Shown piece after piece: positions 34,830 through 43,440 of a stretch of 64,000 nucleotides of DNA. Where the stretch lies: NCBI GenBank assembly GCA_030427905.1, contig JAUICL010000006.1, forward strand, positions 1 through 64,000, in the 5' to 3' direction. The stretch is from Bacteroidia bacterium. Lineage in GTDB: Bacteria; Bacteroidota; Bacteroidia; Flavobacteriales_D; Cryomorphaceae. Under the pieces are notes generated by a model. That model worked only from the letters and a program-made list of their open reading frames with translations, made no database searches and was not told the DNA's origin. The position numbers were made by a program, and so were the translations under genes. The stretch's first letter is position 1. Every line of letters starts with the position of its first letter.

Positions 34830-36545
34830 TTATTCTTCTTGAGCGTTTAGAATATTCGTTCTAAGCCATTCATTCAAGTCCACGTCTTTGTCAATGTTGA
34901 GTTTTTCCTTAAGCCGTTGCCTTCTCTTGCGGATAGAAGCAGGGGTGATGTTGAGCATGTTGGCAATCTCCTTTGGGCTTAAATCCAGAACCAAGTACGC
35001 GCACATGCGAAGGTCACTCGAGTTGAGATTGCTGCTCACTCTCGCTAATTTGGAAAAGAAATTGGGGTGGACTTCTTCAAAATGGACTTTGACCGTTTCC
35101 CAATCGTTTTGGAGATTGAGTTGGTTTTGAATAAGTTTTTTTGCGTTGGCTACTGCCGATCCCATTTCGCTAGCTGGCAGGGTGCTCGCTTTGCTAAGCA
35201 CATCGGCAAGGTGGCGCATTTGTTCATTTTGATTCGCTACGTTCATCACAGTGCTCATTAGCGATCGGTTTTTAAAGTCGAGTTCGTTCTGAAGATTTTC
35301 CCGCTCCATAGAATTCATCTTCTCCCTAATTTCGTGCTCTTCCTTCATGCGTTTCTGGTCGGCAAAGTTCTTTTCCAATCGCAAGTGAATCAGACTTTGC
35401 TCCTTCTCGAGAAGCAGATTTTTTTGGTTGAGCCGGGCTAGGCGCGAGCGGGCAAGGAGAGAGACCAGGACCAAGAAAATAGCCATACTGATGGAGCCGA
35501 TGACCCAAATAAGTTGTTTTCGCTCTGCTTCTGACTCCACCAATTCGAGCTCTTTTTCTTTTTTTCCAAACTCATAGTTGAGCTGATATTTCGAGACCCA
35601 GTTTTTCGCTTTGACATTCACCAAGCTATCTTGAATGTTCATGGCTTCCGTGATTGCCACAATGGCATCATTCTGATTGTCGATTGCGAGTAAGACTTCG
35701 CTTTGGACCTTCAAAGCATTGATGAGATTTTCTTGATCGTTCCCCTTTCTAAAGCCATCAATACACTGGTGTAGGTATACCACGGCTGAGTCGAGATTTC
35801 CCAATTTAAAGTGCGATGATGCGATGTTGAGTGCAACTTCCCACAATACCCAGGGCTCCGCGTTATCGCCTTCGAACAGATACGATTTTGTGAAAAAGTA
35901 AAGGGCCGAATCTTGCCTTTCCTTGTTTTGATGGATAATCCCAATGTTGTTTAGTGTAGCTCTGTAGTTTACGTTGTGCTTATTCTGCTGGTATAGGGCT
36001 AGAGCCTCTTCAAGGCAGACTAATGCGGAGTCATACATTTCCCTTTCTGCCAGCACGTTGCTCAGATTGGTCAAATTCATTGCAACCCTTGTAGTGTCTG
36101 CTGTTTCACGACTTATTGCTAGTGCTTTTGAGAAGTATTCGCCAGCTTTCTCTGATGAGCCAATTTTAGAATAGACTATTCCAATATTGTTCAGAATGGC
36201 GTTTTGATGGGTCGTTATCCCGAATGAGTCGGCTTTCTCAAATGCTATAAACAGATTTTCGAGGGCTTGATCGTAGAGGCTGTAGTAATTGTAGAGATTA
36301 CCGAGATTAATATACCCAAGTACGATATAGTTCTCGTTTTTGGAGGCTTCGGCCTGATCTATTACCTGATTTAAGAGGCGTTGCGCTTCTTCAAATTGAA
36401 GGTTTCGAGTGGCTTCAATCCCGGCAAAAAGAGTAGAGTCCAGTACCGCTTTTTCATCTGGATTCACTTCCTTCTCGAGTATTGGGTCTTGACACCCAGC
36501 CAAAAGGATAAGTATTCCAGAAATGATTAGTACCAGTCTTCGCAT
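34830..36545 (-). CDS. TPR lipoprotein-like regulator with C-terminal HTH
   Basis: Start at ATG 36545 (MRRLVLIISGILILLAGC, lipobox LLAGC); 571 residues. About 9 TPR motifs fill residues 40-300 (for example NYIVLGYINLGNLYNYYSLY, AILNNIGIVYSKIGSSEKAG). A transmembrane helix (about 325-345, LIWVIGSISMAIFLVLVSLL) and a coiled coil (LEKEQSLIHLRLEKNF and on) lead to a LuxR/GerE-like helix-turn-helix at the C-terminus (LSPKEIANMLNITPASIRKRRQRLKEKL). It is a transmembrane sensor-regulator of the kind common in Bacteroidota: TPR outside, DNA binding inside. Lipobox and TM helix together are odd; the N-terminus may be a plain signal anchor. Neighbouring targets could be 31567 or the YceI cluster. Confidence 0.87.
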   Translation of the reverse strand: MRRLVLIISGILILLAGCQDPILEKEVNPDEKAVLDSTLFAGIEATRNLQFEEAQRLLNQVIDQAEASKNENYIVLGYINLGNLYNYYSLYDQALENLFIAFEKADSFGITTHQNAILNNIGIVYSKIGSSEKAGEYFSKALAISRETADTTRVAMNLTNLSNVLAEREMYDSALVCLEEALALYQQNKHNVNYRATLNNIGIIHQNKERQDSALYFFTKSYLFEGDNAEPWVLWEVALNIASSHFKLGNLDSAVVYLHQCIDGFRKGNDQENLINALKVQSEVLLAIDNQNDAIVAITEAMNIQDSLVNVKAKNWVSKYQLNYEFGKKEKELELVESEAERKQLIWVIGSISMAIFLVLVSLLARSRLARLNQKNLLLEKEQSLIHLRLEKNFADQKRMKEEHEIREKMNSMERENLQNELDFKNRSLMSTVMNVANQNEQMRHLADVLSKASTLPASEMGSAVANAKKLIQNQLNLQNDWETVKVHFEEVHPNFFSKLARVSSNLNSSDLRMCAYLVLDLSPKEIANMLNITPASIRKRRQRLKEKLNIDKDVDLNEWLRTNILNAQEE

Positions 36546-36605
36546 TTGCTCAAAAGTAGAAAACCTACATTCAATAGATGAAGGCCTATCCAAAAAGTTG
36601 GCTCG

Positions 36606-37277
36606 TTAGTCGGCCATATCTGCGTCAGACCAATGAAAATTCAGATCGAGCTCTAGGTGGATTTCTTCTTTCACCTTTACCATCCCCATAAATTTGACTG
36701 GTGGTTCGATATTGAAATCGCGAAGATTCATGAGAATATCGCCACTTGTAGCTAGTAAAAGTTTGGTCTGGTCTACTTCTGTGCGAAAGATGTGTACTTT
36801 TTGTCTTCTCTTCACATTGGCAATGGTGATATCAACATCAAAGTAGCCAATGCTCTGATCAGAATCTGGGTTTTGTTTCCATAAGGCCAATAAGTCCCAG
36901 TTAGCGTCAATAAACTCAATGTATATGTTTGGATGGTTTTCTGAATCTAGTAGTTCATACAAGTCTTCATTCATCATTTTGTTACCACAAGAAATGTACG
37001 AGATGGGTATGGCTAGTGACGCTTCATCAAAATCAATTCGCCCGTTTTCGACTGTGCCAAGGAAGGCTTTTTCTTCGAATGGTTCTTGATCATTGCACTC
37101 GCACTCGAAAGAATTAACATTCGTTTTTCCATTGATTTTGATTCCACAATCGCTTGCAAAGCGCAGTTTGATCTGCCTTTTTGAGTCTATTGCTGGATGG
37201 GCCTTTTCAACCTGAGACTTTTGAGCAAAGGCGGCCAAAGTGCAAGCAATGAAAAATACGCTGATGATGAATCGCAT
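36606..37277 (-). CDS. Secreted YceI-like protein
   Basis: 223 residues; signal peptide MRFIISVFFIACTLAAFA. The lipocalin-like YceI fold is suggested by CGIKINGKTNVNSFEC near the start, a DFDEASLAIPISYISCGNKMMNEDLYELL middle that corresponds to the family's substrate helix, and FNIEPPVKFMGMVKVKEEIHLELDLNF near the end, matching the FGIEPPTAMLGTI segment of the second YceI gene at 38628. YceI proteins bind isoprenoid-type lipids in the periplasm. Divergent in sequence, so specificity is uncertain. Confidence 0.75.
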   Translation of the reverse strand: MRFIISVFFIACTLAAFAQKSQVEKAHPAIDSKRQIKLRFASDCGIKINGKTNVNSFECECNDQEPFEEKAFLGTVENGRIDFDEASLAIPISYISCGNKMMNEDLYELLDSENHPNIYIEFIDANWDLLALWKQNPDSDQSIGYFDVDITIANVKRRQKVHIFRTEVDQTKLLLATSGDILMNLRDFNIEPPVKFMGMVKVKEEIHLELDLNFHWSDADMAD

Positions 37278-37292
37278 GTAAGTAATAAAGTG

Positions 37293-37320
37293 AAAAGCCC
37301 ATTAAAATTAATGGGCTTTT
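37293..37320 (-). terminator. Terminator after the porin gene
   Basis: A 13-bp perfect inverted repeat with a 2-base loop ends in TTTT on either strand; it lies between the porin stop and the next gene's ATG, so 36606 may have its own promoter or depend on readthrough. Confidence 0.85.
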
Positions 37321-37346
37321 CGGAATTTTAATAGATCGTGTTCAAA

Positions 37347-38606
37347 TTAGAAGGAGATGGCTGCTTCGATCATCACGCCGTTAAACTCACCGCCTTCGAA
37401 ACGAGACCCCATTAGACCATCACCGTCGTAGGTTTGGTTTACGTATTCAATTTTAGCGAGGATGTTGTTCGTAAGGAACCATCCGCCACCGACATTGATA
37501 CGGTCGATGTTAATTTCTGAAGCGCTACTTCCATAGTCACCGCTCACAGAGTTGTAGCGTCCACCGATGTAGAACTTCTCGTTTCCTCCAAAACGGTAAA
37601 GCAATTCAGCTCCCAACTGGGTGAAGTCTCCGTCTACATCAGCACCTGTTGTACCGGTGGTCATTTCATAGATTCCAAAGAATTCAAGGCCTTTGAATTT
37701 TACGAAAGGGTTGATTTGGAAAGCGGTTTGGTATGCAAAACCAGGGTTAAATCTAGGGTCGAAATCTGATCCAGCTCCAGTGGTGTCGTGCATTACTTGG
37801 TAGTAACGAGCACCGGCGCGGTCGCCTCCGTAAATGTAGTCGCGTGTACCTTGGTCAGTACTGCTATAGATCGATCCAGTCAATCTCAACCTGAGGTCTT
37901 CGCTAACTTGGTCGTCGTAGCCCAATTTACCAAACATGGCAAAACCGTCATCGCCTGGTGTTGGACTTTGATTCAATCGGCCATTTGTCGCTCCAGCTAC
38001 GACCAAAAATCCATTTTTCTGCACCGTCAACTCAGCGTACGGCTCCGTGGTAAAAGAGTCCATAATGTAGTTTCCTACAAATGGGTTGTACATGGTTTGG
38101 GCGTTATCCGATCTTCTGAAGTGGGCATCGCCGTAGTTGATCTCATCCATACCAATACGGATGGTAGCCATTTCCATAAATCCTTCAAGGAAACCTTCCT
38201 TAATGAAGTCCAGCTTATCCATTTGGATGTAACCACCTTTTACGTAGGCTTCAGTATGGTGTCTTGAAGAAAGATAAGTCCGCAAGTGCATACGTACACC
38301 ATCGTATAATTGTACGTCGAGGTTTAAGTTTGCTGTAGGTAGTGTGAAGTTGCTCGATAGGTCGATGAGCGTGTTCATGTCATTGGAGTGATCCAAGCCC
38401 TGAAACTGCATGGCGAAATCACCGCCTACACGTACTTTAAGTCCTTCAAATTGAACTGAATCTGCCTTCGGTGTCTCAAACATATTCACGCCTTCGAAAC
38501 CGGGCTCTCTAAAATACTGCAATTCTGACTGCAATCCGATCTGTGCAAATCCGGCAAGACCGGTAAGACAAAGAGCAGTTGTAAGTAAATGCTTGATGGT
38601 TTTCAT
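37347..38606 (-). CDS. Outer-membrane porin-like beta-barrel protein
   Basis: 419 residues; signal peptide MKTIKHLLTTALCLTGLAGFAQ. Long alternating beta-strands with aromatic girdles, strands such as RMHLRTYLSS, AYVKGGYIQMDKLDF, MATIRIGMDEINYGD and the final strand FNGVMIEAAISF ending in Phe, the outer-membrane signature. Size and content agree with phosphate-selective porin-type or DUF3138-like barrels. Cotranscribed with the YceI gene 21 bp upstream. Confidence 0.8.
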   Translation of the reverse strand: MKTIKHLLTTALCLTGLAGFAQIGLQSELQYFREPGFEGVNMFETPKADSVQFEGLKVRVGGDFAMQFQGLDHSNDMNTLIDLSSNFTLPTANLNLDVQLYDGVRMHLRTYLSSRHHTEAYVKGGYIQMDKLDFIKEGFLEGFMEMATIRIGMDEINYGDAHFRRSDNAQTMYNPFVGNYIMDSFTTEPYAELTVQKNGFLVVAGATNGRLNQSPTPGDDGFAMFGKLGYDDQVSEDLRLRLTGSIYSSTDQGTRDYIYGGDRAGARYYQVMHDTTGAGSDFDPRFNPGFAYQTAFQINPFVKFKGLEFFGIYEMTTGTTGADVDGDFTQLGAELLYRFGGNEKFYIGGRYNSVSGDYGSSASEINIDRINVGGGWFLTNNILAKIEYVNQTYDGDGLMGSRFEGGEFNGVMIEAAISF

Positions 38607-38627
38607 GATTTAATGATTTTGTTTTAT

Positions 38628-39188
38628 CTATTTCTTGGTTAAGGTTATGTTGAAATCCAAGTCGATATCCTTTCCAACTACGATTGTTCCCAACATAGCG
38701 GTGGGTGGTTCGATACCGAATTGAGTCATGTCTATTTTCTTTTTAGCTGTGATCTGAACAGAGCTGCCTTTGTTGACTAACTTTCCAGTCATGTCCGTTG
38801 TCTTGGTCTGTCCGGCTATGGTCAGATCACCTGAGACGGTTACCTGATCACCTTCAACCGATTTCACACTTTTCACTTTGTAGATAATGTGTGGATTCGA
38901 TTTCGACTTCAAGGTTTCATACGTAATGCTGTTCATTTTGCTCTTTCCACTTTCGATAGACTCCACAGCGAATTTTAGCTCCATCGACGGTATGCTTTTT
39001 AAGGTTGTACCATCAAATTCGAGCGTAGCTGAACCTGAAATATCTTCAACGTCGCTTTCCCAGTCGTGAAGGGTAGACGTTCCGATAATTTTAGCGGTCG
39101 AACTTTTCGCAACGGTGTAATCTTGAGCAAAAAGAGTGGTGCAAAGTGATACCCCAAGGGCAACGAAAAAAGTTTTAGTCAATTTCAT
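38628..39188 (-). CDS. YceI family periplasmic protein
   Basis: Start at ATG 39188 (MKLTKTFFVALGVSLCTTLFAQ signal); 186 residues, the normal YceI length. Motifs: the STLHDWESDVEDISGSATLEF opening, KMNSITYETLKSKSNPHIIYK, GDLTIAGQTKTTDMTG and the terminal FGIEPPTAMLGTIVVGKDIDLDFNI. Predicted to bind a polyisoprenoid or similar lipid in the periplasm. An upstream in-frame start is rejected since it hides the signal peptide. First gene of a leftward run with the porin and the YceI-like gene, and divergent from the regulator at 39470. Confidence 0.92.
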   Translation of the reverse strand: MKLTKTFFVALGVSLCTTLFAQDYTVAKSSTAKIIGTSTLHDWESDVEDISGSATLEFDGTTLKSIPSMELKFAVESIESGKSKMNSITYETLKSKSNPHIIYKVKSVKSVEGDQVTVSGDLTIAGQTKTTDMTGKLVNKGSSVQITAKKKIDMTQFGIEPPTAMLGTIVVGKDIDLDFNITLTKK

Positions 39189-39374
39189 CCTTCTAGATTT
39201 TTGTTTTTCGTAATTCAAAGCTAAAAGTAGCTTCTGTATTGAAATATGATAATTGTCAGTTTGTAGACTGATCTTTGTCTTGCAATCTCTTGCAAAAAGT
39301 GCCAATCTTTAAAAAATATTTTGCTCAGATGTTGCGGTAGTGTTAAGGCAAAGGGAAGTTGGGTGCTACATCAG

Positions 39375-39410
39375 TAAGTATGTTTACTTAGTGCATACAT
39401 GACGGTATGC
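39375..39410. promoter_or_regulatory. Two palindromes in divergent intergenic region
   Basis: TAAGTATGTTTACTTA (39375-39390) and, 2 bp on, GCATACATGACGGTATGC (39393-39410) each have perfect 6-bp arms. They lie between the YceI gene and the AraC-type regulator, so are candidate operators. Confidence 0.5.
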
Positions 39411-39431
39411 AAGCCAGGACTTGTTGTCGTT

Positions 39432-39463
39432 TGTCTCCATATCCCCAAATCCACTTATCTTTC
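39432..39463 (+). promoter_or_regulatory. Candidate promoter of the TPR/AraC regulator
   Basis: TTG at 39432 and TATCTTTC at 39456-39463 (one mismatch from TAnnTTTG) have a 21-bp spacer. The predicted start point would be at or near the ATG 39470, which would make the mRNA nearly leaderless. Confidence 0.4.
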
Positions 39464-39469
39464 GGGGCT

Positions 39470-41242
39470 ATGACCACCGCCATCGCAGTACTTCCATTTG
39501 TCAATATGAGTTCCGACACGGAGCAGGAGTACTTTGCTGATGGAATCACAGAAGAGATTATAAACGCCCTTTCCAAAATCCAGGAGCTGAAAGTAACGTC
39601 GCGGTCTTCTTCATTTTACTTCAAAGGGAAGTCGGTGCCACTTAAGGAAGTGGCTGATCAACTCTCCGTAGATGCCATCATTGAAGGGAGTATCAGACTT
39701 GCAGGAGATCAGGTTCGTATTACGGCACAGCTCATCCAGGCATCCGACGATTTTCACTTTTGGTCTGAGACTTGGGATCGCAAATTGGAGAACATCTTTG
39801 AGATTCAGGATGAGATCAGTCTTCACATCGCTGAGAAGTTGAGAGAGCAATTTGGTCACTTCGAGATTGAAGAGCATTTGGTAGAGCCGCAAACGAAAAG
39901 TCTCGATGCCTATGACTTGTCTCTCAAAGCAAAAGAGCATTTCAATAAATGGAACCCAGTGGATGCGCGGAAGGCTATCGAACTCTGGGAGAAAGCGCTA
40001 AGCCTAGACCCCAACCACGATGAATCACTGGTGGGTATGGCTGATGCCTACGGATTTCTCGGAGTCACACAGGCGATGGATTTCATTGAAGCCTGGGAAA
40101 AGGTCACAACTTGTACTGAACGAGCGTTAGAAATCAATCCCCAAAATGCTGGCGCCTACTACCAACTCGCTAACCGTTCATTCTTCGTGGACTGCAATTT
40201 TCGCGATGCCTATATCTATGGACAAAAGTCGATCGAATTAAAGCCTAATTATCCCGAAGCCCAGCAGTTTATGGCCTTCTTGTACATGCTTGAAGGGTCG
40301 ATAGATCGGGCAGGTGATCACTTGGGGAAGGTACTTTTGATCAACCCCCTTTCAGAAGAAACCCTGTTTTATAAGGCCTATTACCAATACCGCACAGCCG
40401 ATTATCATGGTGCTTTAGATCAACTCAATGATTTGCTCCAGAGAAACGCATTGAATGTTCCGGCTTTGGTAATCAAGTGCTATGTATTACTGAAATTGGG
40501 GCTGTTTTCAGATGTAATTACGTTTTTAGACGGAATCTCTTCCGATGTATTGATTGATGTTGAGCGGAAGGGGATTTTGTGCTTGACGACCATTCTGAGT
40601 GGTGGAGATTCAGCGGAAGCCATTGCCGAATTGCAGGAGATAGCTAAAGATCCTTCAGCCATTCAAGCGCATTCATACGTTTGTATGGCGCTGGTCTTGC
40701 TGGAGAAGTTCGATGAAGCATTTGAATGGGTGGAAAGCCACCTGGAGATGAAGTCATCCGTGCTTTTAATTGGTTTTTCTGATCCTTTGGTAGATGTGGC
40801 CAAAGGTGAAAAGCGGTATAAGGAAATCGCCGAGCAGATTTACAACCGAGCAGAGGCTTTGATTCAGCCGGTTGAACGGGCTCCCTTGTTTGATCAGAGT
40901 GCGGCTTCCACCTGGGCCGAGCGCTTACGCGCGTATATGGATGAAGATGAGCCCTATCTCGATCCTACGCTGAGCCTGAAATCGTTGGCTACTCGACTCG
41001 AGCTACACCCAAACAAGCTCTCATGGCTGCTCAATCACAGTTTCGGTAAGAACTTCAACGCGTTTGTGAATTTCTATCGCGTGGAAAGATTCAAGTCACT
41101 TGCCACCGATCCAGACAATGCCAACATTTCCTTGATTGGACTCGCCTACGAAAGCGGATTTAACTCCAAAACCGTTTTCAATACCTACTTCAAAAAAGAG
41201 ACCGGCCAAACGCCCAAAGCCTACATCGAAAGCCGGAAATAA
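39470..41242 (+). CDS. TPR regulator with C-terminal AraC-type HTH
   Basis: 590 residues from ATG 39470 (an ATG at 39407 is possible). Residues 1-115 resemble the TolB/adenylate-cyclase-associated domain (IAVLPFVNMSSDTEQEYFAD, GITEEIINALSKI, DAIIEGSIRLAGDQVRITAQL), found in Bacteroidota regulators and cyclases. TPR repeats follow (about 145-440, for example NPQNAGAYYQLANRSFF). The C-terminal AraC/XylS HTH spans about 490-590 (SLKSLATRLELHPNKLSWLL and ISLIGLAYESGFNSKTVFNTYFKKETGQTPKAY). It is probably a cytoplasmic transcription factor; no membrane helix was seen. It may control the divergent YceI/porin operon and/or itself. Confidence 0.9.
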   Translation: MTTAIAVLPFVNMSSDTEQEYFADGITEEIINALSKIQELKVTSRSSSFYFKGKSVPLKEVADQLSVDAIIEGSIRLAGDQVRITAQLIQASDDFHFWSETWDRKLENIFEIQDEISLHIAEKLREQFGHFEIEEHLVEPQTKSLDAYDLSLKAKEHFNKWNPVDARKAIELWEKALSLDPNHDESLVGMADAYGFLGVTQAMDFIEAWEKVTTCTERALEINPQNAGAYYQLANRSFFVDCNFRDAYIYGQKSIELKPNYPEAQQFMAFLYMLEGSIDRAGDHLGKVLLINPLSEETLFYKAYYQYRTADYHGALDQLNDLLQRNALNVPALVIKCYVLLKLGLFSDVITFLDGISSDVLIDVERKGILCLTTILSGGDSAEAIAELQEIAKDPSAIQAHSYVCMALVLLEKFDEAFEWVESHLEMKSSVLLIGFSDPLVDVAKGEKRYKEIAEQIYNRAEALIQPVERAPLFDQSAASTWAERLRAYMDEDEPYLDPTLSLKSLATRLELHPNKLSWLLNHSFGKNFNAFVNFYRVERFKSLATDPDNANISLIGLAYESGFNSKTVFNTYFKKETGQTPKAYIESRK

Positions 41243-41356
41243 GTTCCAAAATGTAATTCCGAACTCCTTGGATGAGATCACGAACTCCTGAGGAAGACCC
41301 AGTGCCTTCATTTGCATTGTGATTGACAACAACGCCAATCGATAAACGCTAAAACA

Positions 41357-42334
41357 ATGACAACCATGAAAGCCATAGTCGCGACGGGATACGGAAGCCC
41401 TGAAGTATTAAAGTTCCAAGAAGTAGCCATGCCAGTAGTCAATGAGCATGAAGTGCTCGTCAAAATCCACGCATCGATCGTGACGCGAGCAGATACCATG
41501 ATGCGTACGGGAAAACCGTACATCGGTCGACTGATAACCGGATTCGCTAAACCCAAAAAGGCCATTTCAGGAGCCGGTTTTGCCGGAACGGTTGAAATGG
41601 TGGGAAGGGGAGTGACCGCATTCAAGAAGGGCGATCGCGTATTTGGCGAGACTGCTCTAGAAGGTGGCACCAACGCGGAGTTTGTGGCAGTGACTGATGC
41701 TGGAGTCTTGGTGCACATGCCCGATGAAATGAGCTTTGAAGATGCCGCCACTTTCGCCGATGGTCCGATCACTTCATTCAACTTCTTGATGGAAATTGCC
41801 AAGATGAAAAAAGGGGATAAGGTCTTGATCAACGGTGCTTCAGGAAGCCTTGGTACTGCTGCTGTGCAAATTGCCAAGTATTTTGGGGGTGAAGTGACGG
41901 CCGTAGCCAGCCACCGCAATCTTGGGATGGTCAAATCGCTAGGAGCAGATCATGTAATAGATTACACTAAAAAAGACGTGACGAGCGGAGAAAACCAGTA
42001 CGACATTATCTACGATACGGTTGGTACCATGAAGTTCGGGATGGCAAAGCGCATCCTGACCGATCACGGTCAGTTTGTATCTCCGGTTCTGAGTGGCCGA
42101 ATTTTACTTCAAATGCTCCTGGGATCAGGAGGAAAGAAGAAAGCCAAGTTTGCTGCTACCGGAATGCGCTCATCGGAAGAGCTTGTGAAAATTCTGGAAT
42201 CGCTCGTGAAGATATACAAGGATGGGAAGCTCAAAGTGATCGTAGACCGGCAGTTTCCCTTGGTAAAGGTGGCCGAAGCTCACCGCTATGTCGACACGGG
42301 AAGAAAGCGTGGAAACATTGTGATCATTCACTAA
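41357..42334 (+). CDS. MDR-family NAD(P)H:quinone oxidoreductase-like protein
   Basis: 325 residues; the start could also be ATG 41366 (MKAIVATGYG). GroES domain, then the Rossmann motif INGASGSLGTAAVQIAKYFG, GADHVIDYT substrate segment and a C-terminal FPLVKVAEAHRYVDTGRKRGNIVI signature of the zinc-free quinone oxidoreductase branch. Reduces quinones or enones with NADPH. 28 bp upstream of the DUF4386 gene, probably one transcript. Confidence 0.9.
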   Translation: MTTMKAIVATGYGSPEVLKFQEVAMPVVNEHEVLVKIHASIVTRADTMMRTGKPYIGRLITGFAKPKKAISGAGFAGTVEMVGRGVTAFKKGDRVFGETALEGGTNAEFVAVTDAGVLVHMPDEMSFEDAATFADGPITSFNFLMEIAKMKKGDKVLINGASGSLGTAAVQIAKYFGGEVTAVASHRNLGMVKSLGADHVIDYTKKDVTSGENQYDIIYDTVGTMKFGMAKRILTDHGQFVSPVLSGRILLQMLLGSGGKKKAKFAATGMRSSEELVKILESLVKIYKDGKLKVIVDRQFPLVKVAEAHRYVDTGRKRGNIVIIH

Positions 42335-42362
42335 TCAACCAAACCCATAATACCGAAAAGCC

Positions 42363-43037
42363 ATGACTAAGAATACATTCAGACTCACCGGATTTCTCTA
42401 CCTGCTCGTAATCATTTGCGCAGGACTCAGCCAAGGGTATGTGCGAGGAACTTTGATCATTCCCGGCGATGCCGCAGCTACAGCCGAAAACATCCTAGCT
42501 AACCAAGGACTGTTTCGAATGGGAATCACCCTCGATTTGACTGCCTTTATCATAGATGCGATCATCTCCGTTTTACTCTACCAGATGTTTAAGCCTGTCG
42601 GCAAAACACTAGCCCTAGTCTCATCGAGCCTTCGACTGATAGCCCACCCAGCCATCGGGAGTCTCAACCTACTGAACCACTACCTCGCAATCCACGTGCT
42701 CAACGACCCCAGTTTGGCCACTTCTTTTGACGCGGCTCAAATCGAAGCCCTAGGACTGCTTTTTACCCAAGCGCACCAATACGGTTACCTGATCGCAGGT
42801 GGATTCTTTGGCTTGCACATGGCATTACTTGGTATTCAAATTATCAAATCGACTAGTATTCCATCCCTATTTGGATGGTTCTTGATCGGATCGGCTGCAG
42901 GCTATTTAATTGAGACGTATGGAAATTTTATGTTCCCCGGCCACGAAGCTATCACCGCTCTGATTGTGGGCACCACAGCTGCCATTGGAGAAGTGTCCTT
43001 TACTTTTTACTTGCTGATAAAAGGGAGAAAGAACTGA
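42363..43037 (+). CDS. DUF4386 family membrane protein
   Basis: 224 residues with about six transmembrane helices (TGFLYLLVIICAGLSQGYV, GITLDLTAFIIDAIISVLLY, LVSSSLRLIAHPAI, YGYLIAGGFFGLHMALLG, IPSLFGWFLIGSAAGYLIE, ALIVGTTAAIGEVSFTFYLL). The family's function is unknown. It follows the MDR gene and is followed by a terminator. Confidence 0.88.
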   Translation: MTKNTFRLTGFLYLLVIICAGLSQGYVRGTLIIPGDAAATAENILANQGLFRMGITLDLTAFIIDAIISVLLYQMFKPVGKTLALVSSSLRLIAHPAIGSLNLLNHYLAIHVLNDPSLATSFDAAQIEALGLLFTQAHQYGYLIAGGFFGLHMALLGIQIIKSTSIPSLFGWFLIGSAAGYLIETYGNFMFPGHEAITALIVGTTAAIGEVSFTFYLLIKGRKN

Positions 43038-43091
43038 CGGTCAATGAAAAGGACCATCCTATCGCTAAACCAAACTGATAAAGCTAAGCAA

Positions 43092-43123
43092 AGCGCAGAC
43101 CGTGATAGGTCTGCGCTATTTTG
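43092..43123 (+). terminator. Rho-independent terminator
   Basis: AGCGCAGACC (43092-43101) and GGTCTGCGCT (43108-43117), then T-rich sequence. Confidence 0.85.
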
Positions 43124-43440
43124 TTGAATAGAATGACCTGGAGATGGTTGAATTTTATCTTCTTCGATTAAGGAGTTTGGTTTTGTGCTGAATGGATTTT
43201 TCATAAGTCAGGCGCTCGTCGAACAATAAGATATCCGATGTCTTACTATGAAGGTTCTCTCGACGAGCGATACATAAAGTTGCCAGGGACAGAACTTTAA
43301 TTGCCTAAATATTTCTTAGCTTTCGAATCGATAAACAGAAACGGTGAATACATACCGATCACAGTCTCAAATTCGAATTGACCTTACCACCCGTGCCTTG
43401 TTTTGGCACATAAATTGAAAGTCACGCCCAAAAATACCAT
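43124..43440. other. Intergenic, with a long hairpin
   Basis: No gene. It contains CGCTCGTCGA (43213-43222) with perfect complement TCGACGAGCG (43260-43269), enclosing a smaller TAAGA/TCTTA pair (about 43228 and 43241): a possible structured RNA or phage-type target. The signal-peptide gene 43441 begins soon after. Confidence 0.4.

Noticed and set aside
37788-38267. Plus-strand frame of 159 codons
   Set aside because: Antisense to the porin gene, no signal peptide or domain.
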